Shown here piece by piece: positions 54,112 to 58,692 of a DNA stretch of 58,692 nucleotides. Location: the NCBI GenBank assembly GCA_945956915.1, contig CAMFJH010000012.1, forward strand, positions 1 to 58,692. The letters run 5' to 3'. The notes below the pieces were generated by a model that saw nothing but the letters and a program-made list of their open reading frames with translations, searched no databases and was not told where the DNA came from. The translations under genes were made by a program, and so were the position numbers. Numbering within the stretch: position 1 is the stretch's first letter; every line of letters begins with the position of its first letter. This DNA comes from an uncultured Francisellaceae bacterium. Lineage in GTDB: Bacteria; Pseudomonadota; Gammaproteobacteria; UBA6186; Azoamicaceae.

Positions 54112-56091
54112 ATGAGTAGAGAACCTATAGAAATTTCATCTGAAGCAGCCTTAAAACTTTTTCTAGATAACATAGGCTATTGCATATTGATTGAGAAATC
54201 AGGGGAACAGGTTTTGGATGCTTTTGTAGAGGAAGCAGGAGAAGGAAAGGAAGCGTTGGAGTGGGTACAAAAAGTTATGGAAAATGCCGAGCAAAAAATT
54301 TTAGATGAAAATAAAAGGACGGCACTTGAATTGCAATACAGAGAAAATACAAAAATTCAAGAAGTTTTAATTAAGCATATGGTCACCAACAAAGATTTTT
54401 GGAATAAAATGAATGAGAAGCGCATCGATCATGAAAAAGTTCACAACATCCCAGTCGAACAGCAAGAAGATTTAAATAAGGTTGTGGTAATGATATCAAA
54501 ACCGATGCAAGAAGCTTTGAAAAATCTTGGTTATCAAGAATCGGAGTTAAAAAGTGAGTTTGACAAAAATATAATACCTTTTCTGAAAGAGTTGTGCAAC
54601 TCTAAGCAATTTACAAAACAGGATGCACATTCAGGTGTGACAGTAGATGACATTGGCACTCTTAATCAACTGTTAATGGAACTAAAAAATCTAGGTGAAA
54701 AGCTAAGTTATAAAAAATTATTAGAACAATTACAAAACGATAAAGATGCAGAGTTAATGACTGCTATAGTACACATGGCAGCTCGTAGATCTGGACAACG
54801 CCATGTAGCTGCGAAGGCTGTGGAGACGAAAATGGCGGAAATGAAAGTTTCGAGTGAGCCAAATATAAGCACAGCAGCACAAGTGATAAGTGCAACACGC
54901 GATCCACAACCCGTGATCAAAGATCCGGTTGCTAGGGAAGGAATAACAGCAAAAATAGAAGAAGCTAAACGAAAACAAGAAAAAACTAAAGATCAACAAG
55001 CGGAGGAGCAAAAAAGATATGCAGAAGCAGCCGCTGAACGGGTAAAAAATCAAAAAAATAGTCAATTGTCTGAGCAACAACCTCAACCTGGGTTGCGAAA
55101 TGAATATAAAAAAGTTCCCCCTCCGCCACCTCCAATTAATAAGCATGAAAAGACACAAGCAAATCTGGATATGCCTCCTAACGTAGCGGAGATACAAGCA
55201 AAGCTGGATGCGCACAACACGGCAGCGATAAAAGCTCAGCTAGCTGAACCCGTAATTTTTAATGTATATAAAAGCGCTGAAGCGATTCAAAAAAAACACG
55301 AAATAATGGATCTTGCAGATTCTGTGTGGAAGCAAGAAGAAAAAATACTGCGTTTATGTGATTTGATTGATTCAGAAAAAGAATTCACAGAAAATGATCT
55401 AATAGCAGATTTGTCAGACATACAATTTCCACAAGGAATCTCAGATGAGGCTACAAAAGCTCGAGAAAGAAGAGAAGAGCTAGCAAAAGAAGAAGATTTA
55501 AACGAGCAAGCTGAAGAGAATATGGTAGCAATTAATAGTTTAATACAAAAGTTACGAGAAAGAGAAGCACTTAAAAAATTACAAGGGAGTGAAATTCCTC
55601 AAGAGGTATCTGAAAAGACCAAAGGTGGGCAAAAGTCACAAGAAAAAGATAAAGTGTCAATGTCGCCAGAAAGAGAGAAACTGCAAAAAATTTGCGAGCT
55701 AATTGAGGATCTTTATTCCAATAATTTAGAGTATTTGAATAAATATAACAAGATTAGCGAGCACCAAAAGCCTGAAAAAGAAGCCCACAGAGGATATTGG
55801 CTGAGAGCAAATACAAATAACAAATTGAAGCATGCTGATGATAGACGCTCAACACTTGAAGATCTTATACAAAAAAGTATAAAGATACCCAGTATACAAA
55901 TCGAATTGCAGCAATTAAATGAAGATTTAATCAAAGGATTAAATCAAATAATAGAAGAGGGATTAAAAAATGATCTAAAAGATCAAGGTTGGTTTAGTTC
56001 TAAAGGTGAGGTATATACAATGCTAACCGAAGCTAAGGCATCCTTAATTAAATTGGATTCATCGACTCCGGCACTCAAAAAAAAGCCTTGA
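54112..56091 (+). CDS. large charged helical protein with polyproline motif, unknown function
   Basis: The 659-residue protein lacks a signal peptide and membrane spans. It is rich in Glu, Lys and Gln, with long predicted helices and coiled coil (for example residues 280-325, EEAKRKQEKTKDQQAEEQKRY). A run VPPPPPPINKHEK follows near residue 337, then more helix to a Lys-rich C terminus (ALKKKP). GGAG precedes the ATG. No family is recognised. A polyproline run in an otherwise helical cytosolic-type protein could bind host SH3, WW or profilin-like partners. Together with its neighbours this suggests a secreted effector, but there is no direct proof. Confidence 0.75.
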   Translation: MSREPIEISSEAALKLFLDNIGYCILIEKSGEQVLDAFVEEAGEGKEALEWVQKVMENAEQKILDENKRTALELQYRENTKIQEVLIKHMVTNKDFWNKMNEKRIDHEKVHNIPVEQQEDLNKVVVMISKPMQEALKNLGYQESELKSEFDKNIIPFLKELCNSKQFTKQDAHSGVTVDDIGTLNQLLMELKNLGEKLSYKKLLEQLQNDKDAELMTAIVHMAARRSGQRHVAAKAVETKMAEMKVSSEPNISTAAQVISATRDPQPVIKDPVAREGITAKIEEAKRKQEKTKDQQAEEQKRYAEAAAERVKNQKNSQLSEQQPQPGLRNEYKKVPPPPPPINKHEKTQANLDMPPNVAEIQAKLDAHNTAAIKAQLAEPVIFNVYKSAEAIQKKHEIMDLADSVWKQEEKILRLCDLIDSEKEFTENDLIADLSDIQFPQGISDEATKARERREELAKEEDLNEQAEENMVAINSLIQKLREREALKKLQGSEIPQEVSEKTKGGQKSQEKDKVSMSPEREKLQKICELIEDLYSNNLEYLNKYNKISEHQKPEKEAHRGYWLRANTNNKLKHADDRRSTLEDLIQKSIKIPSIQIELQQLNEDLIKGLNQIIEEGLKNDLKDQGWFSSKGEVYTMLTEAKASLIKLDSSTPALKKKP

Positions 56092-56097
56092 GCCAAT

Positions 56098-57777
56098 TTA
56101 AGGAGTAGTAGGTCCTTTCTTTTGTTGATCAGTAGGTGAAGGATTAGAAGGTAATTCGGTTTGTGGTTTTTTGAAAGGGTTTTTTATTGCGTGCATTGCT
56201 TGAGAAAAACTAGAGAGTTTCTCTTTAGGATGTGGTTCTGCTCTACCTTCTATTGATTTAAGATAAAGCTTATCAAAATCTGTGACTAGTTTAGGCGTGG
56301 TTTCATTTGCAGCTTTAGAATTGTCTTTAATGTATTTATCTAGGTTTTCCATGAAAATAATAAATTCTTTAGTTTTTAAGATGTCCGGATTCTTAGTAGA
56401 TGCTGCCTTGCATAAGCTTGTGTCAAGTAGCTTATTTAAGGCTAGCACCTCATTTTCTTTTAAGGATTGAATGAGTGCATTATGAGTAGACATTAATTGG
56501 TCAATTGGAGGAAATTTGCCATCGTCAAGCATGATTATGTATTTTTGAAAAATTTCAAATTTTTTTGGCAAACCAGGTAGTAGGGCTATTTTTAAAGCAA
56601 TATCTGCATCTTTTTGCATTTCTAATGCCTGTTCTGAATTTATCCCAAAAAAATCTTTATCTTTTCGTAGTTTGAAAGGAGCTAATTTATTAGTAAATTC
56701 CTGATATAGGGATTGTAGTTCAGCTGGATTATCAGCTCTTCCTTCTAAGAAATTTATGGCACATTCCTTAAAGGCATTAAAACTTTCTGATAATGCTTTC
56801 AGCTCATTTATTTGTTTTATTTCTTTTTGTGCGTCTGCCTGAAGTTCTTCACTTGTTTTGTTTTTAGAAAAAGCACGGAGTGTTTTATCACGAAGTGTTT
56901 TGTATAGACTTGGTGCAGTTTTAAGTGCTTTATTGATGTCGGCAAGGCGTTTTTCTGCATTTACAAGATCAGTTCTCAAAGCTTCTTTTAATGGTTGTTC
57001 TATAACTTCTAAACTTGTTGCTAGACTTATTTGAGGTGTTACTTGCTTTCCTTCAGTAGATGTTTGTGTTACAGCTGTTTTCGGTTCTACATTAGCATTA
57101 TTATTTGGTTTTTCCGAAACTAAAGCAACTTTTTTTGGTTGCGGTATGGTTGCTGTATTCATGGCCTTGGCAGTTCTTGCAAAATCTTGCCCGGCATGGA
57201 GTAATCCACCAGTTTTGCCACGAGGAACCTCAGCAGAAACTTCTGGAGTTGAAACTAATGTAACATTTCCCGTAGATGAAGGTTTTGTGATGACACCATC
57301 ATTTTCTATCACGTTATTTTGCGAGTATTCTTTTAGACGGTCATTTAATATCTTAATGTTTTCTGCAATTACATTGCTTGAATCTAGCCCTTGAGTAAAC
57401 ATGAGCATTTTTACCGCCTTAGAATTCAAAAGGGTAAAATTTTTCTTTTTTTTATCTTCTTGCAATGCAGTTAGGTATGCAATAGTTAATTGCACAGCTT
57501 TTTTATCTAATTCTGACTTGATAACAAAATTCCCAAAGAATTTATTCGGGGGTGGTGTGGTTGAAGGTGTGACGCCTAGTATCGAATAAATCGCATCCAT
57601 TCTCTTCTTTTTATCAATTTTTTGTTTTTCTAAAGGTTCAACGTACCTTTTAAGAAATTCGGGATCATCAGATATCTTTCGCAGATCTGCTTCAAAATAT
57701 TCTAATAATTTACCTGCCGTAAAATTCCCCTTCTCCATAAATGAGGTGTCGATTTGTAATTCAGGGGTTGTGGACAT
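56098..57777 (-). CDS. helical protein of unknown function, effector-like
   Basis: I choose ATG 57777, eight bases after AGGAG, over GTG 57783. The 559-residue protein has no signal peptide or membrane span. Residues 1-150 are helical, with DDPEFLKRYVEPLEKQKIDKKKRM. Residues 165-255 are Thr/Pro/Val-rich and probably disordered, and residues 260-500 are helical and charged. The tail is Pro/Thr/Ser-rich. No family or catalytic motif is recognised. It converges on the preceding polyproline gene with six bases between stops and diverges from the last gene of the window. Confidence 0.72.
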   Translation of the reverse strand: MSTTPELQIDTSFMEKGNFTAGKLLEYFEADLRKISDDPEFLKRYVEPLEKQKIDKKKRMDAIYSILGVTPSTTPPPNKFFGNFVIKSELDKKAVQLTIAYLTALQEDKKKKNFTLLNSKAVKMLMFTQGLDSSNVIAENIKILNDRLKEYSQNNVIENDGVITKPSSTGNVTLVSTPEVSAEVPRGKTGGLLHAGQDFARTAKAMNTATIPQPKKVALVSEKPNNNANVEPKTAVTQTSTEGKQVTPQISLATSLEVIEQPLKEALRTDLVNAEKRLADINKALKTAPSLYKTLRDKTLRAFSKNKTSEELQADAQKEIKQINELKALSESFNAFKECAINFLEGRADNPAELQSLYQEFTNKLAPFKLRKDKDFFGINSEQALEMQKDADIALKIALLPGLPKKFEIFQKYIIMLDDGKFPPIDQLMSTHNALIQSLKENEVLALNKLLDTSLCKAASTKNPDILKTKEFIIFMENLDKYIKDNSKAANETTPKLVTDFDKLYLKSIEGRAEPHPKEKLSSFSQAMHAIKNPFKKPQTELPSNPSPTDQQKKGPTTP

Positions 57778-57918
57778 ATGCACGCTCCTACGATTTTAAG
57801 GGATTCAATTGATATTAGGTATGGCAATTAATAACACAAAAAGTTCAATTAATTTAGGAACACTTATAAAAAAATACACACTAAACCAATAGAATCCGTT
57901 CTGAGCAGGAGATTTGAG

Positions 57919-58662
57919 GTGGTTTCCCTAATTAAAAACTCTGAAATATTAAAGCCGACTCCAACACTACCTACTGCTTGTGGGGTAAAAGTATTAAGCT
58001 GGGGGACTTCTTTTGATTCAGGAAGTGGGATATTACACGTGTTGGATAGCACCTTATTTGGTGGAAATTCAGGGCATGCAGCTCTTTTGCTCACTTTTCC
58101 TAACAATGAAGAAGGGAAGAGATTGATGGCTTTATGTAAAAAAAATCGTATTCCTTGTAAGGAAAAAACCGTATACCATGATCAAAATCGGAATAAGATT
58201 AAGGAAGAGGTGATACAAGTTAATTGGAGTTGGTGCTCTTCAAATGAAAAAGATGAAAACTTTCCACATTTTTTGCAAACCGCAGAAGAAGATTTATTGG
58301 GTGCGAGACAAGCAGTTCATTTTGAGTGGGATTTAGAAAAAATAGAAAAATTGCAGTTAGAGACCCCAGAACAACGTCATCATCATGGGCTTTTGAGTTC
58401 ACATGTGGCTTCTTATGGTCCTGCGAAAGTTCTGCACAGAAGGAATCTAAGTGATGGCCAGCGTGCATTTTTAGAATCGAAAAACGCAGCTGAGCTTCTT
58501 GCTAAGAAAGAAGCTACTATTAACATTTTAAGTGAAAAACTGTTAAAAAATAAAGAAAAATTAGCAAAATATAAAACAGTTAAGTTGGGAGTTACAGAGC
58601 AGTTGATTTTAAATAAATATTTGCCAGAATGGAAAAAACTAGAAGCTGTCTCAAAAATATAA
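57919..58662 (+). CDS. unknown protein with a GHAALLL-type N-terminal segment
   Basis: I use GTG 57919, which has AGGAG (57907-57911) seven bases upstream. The 247-residue product has an N-terminal globular part with GVKVLSWGTSFDSGSGILHVLD, then FGGNSGHAALLLTFPNNEEGKRLM, a Cys/Trp-rich VNWSWCSSNEKD, and HHHGLLSSHVASYGPAKVLHRR. The C-terminal 70 residues are helical and Lys-rich. The Cys/His-rich layout is compatible with a hydrolase or transferase, but I recognise no family and assign no activity. It is divergent from the Thr/Pro-rich gene and ends 30 bases before the window edge. Confidence 0.7.
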   Translation: MVSLIKNSEILKPTPTLPTACGVKVLSWGTSFDSGSGILHVLDSTLFGGNSGHAALLLTFPNNEEGKRLMALCKKNRIPCKEKTVYHDQNRNKIKEEVIQVNWSWCSSNEKDENFPHFLQTAEEDLLGARQAVHFEWDLEKIEKLQLETPEQRHHHGLLSSHVASYGPAKVLHRRNLSDGQRAFLESKNAAELLAKKEATINILSEKLLKNKEKLAKYKTVKLGVTEQLILNKYLPEWKKLEAVSKI

Positions 58663-58692
58663 ATTAAGGTAAAATGCTGCTAAGGAAACTAG

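Overview
The window reads as a chromosomal segment of an AT-rich gammaproteobacterium. The core genes (RNase E, RluC, KdsB, GmhA, MnmA-HflD, FadE/FadI/FadJ/FadL, a PilI-PilJ-ChpA-ChpC chemosensory array, a Gly-Cys-Leu tRNA cluster) are all of gammaproteobacterial type. Large unrecognised coiled-coil or proline-rich proteins, a decayed protein-kinase-like gene and a leucine/fatty-acid diet suggest a host-associated member, most likely near the Legionellales (Legionella/Coxiella/Berkiella-like). That placement is an inference from gene content; no 16S gene or other marker in the window settles it.

Layout. 1-268: 5' part of a coiled-coil gene with 30-bp tandem repeats, running off the left edge. 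361-3110: lemA - M48 protease - DUF475 membrane protein operon (minus strand). 3214-8776: diguanylate cyclase followed by a two-partner secretion pair (TpsB transporter, TpsA exoprotein). 8973-14192: type IV pilus-type chemosensory operon pilI-pilJ-chpA-chpC. 14238-18563: rne divergent from rluC-sppA. 18565-20366: intergenic repeat and hipBA toxin-antitoxin. 20363-27385: leucine/isovalerate degradation genes (mvaB, liuC, liuB, thiolase), split by a SnoaL-LuxR fusion regulator and an AAA/DUF4143 ATPase preceded by striking palindromes. 27416-31647: kdsB, an exported methyltransferase, a small secreted protein and a membrane protein of unknown role. 31840-33776: gmhA, msrBA fusion, HIT protein. 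33835-35830: two toxin-antitoxin modules (RES-Xre and Phd-VapC). 35929-40619: lexA-like - mnmA - hflD - gloB - isovaleryl-CoA dehydrogenase operon, and a DUF6763-like gene. 40789-48333: complete fatty-acid uptake and beta-oxidation set plus a TetR regulator. 48392-48755: tRNA operon with a strong promoter, then a dispersed repeat. 48813-50197: FixJ-type two-component pair. 50424-53255: ACP-FAAL-acyltransferase fusion. 53281-58662: kinase-like pseudogene and three unrecognised effector-like genes.

How the genes fit together. Fatty acids (FadL, FadE, FadI, FadJ) and leucine (isovaleryl-CoA dehydrogenase, methylcrotonyl-CoA carboxylase beta subunit, methylglutaconyl-CoA hydratase, HMG-CoA lyase, acetyl-CoA acetyltransferase) would both feed acetyl-CoA. 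Surface behaviour is represented by the cyclic-di-GMP synthase, the TPS adhesin and the Chp array.

The most notable observations are: a LexA homologue that has lost its cleavage site and Ser-Lys dyad; two genes (rluC, gmhA) whose near-consensus promoters place +1 on the start codon, predicting leaderless mRNAs; a tandem array of perfect palindromes directly after the promoter of the ATPase gene; a three-copy structured intergenic element; a SnoaL-LuxR fusion; and the absence of the biotin-carrying LiuD subunit from the leucine locus. Protein names rest on motif recognition by eye; no database search was run.
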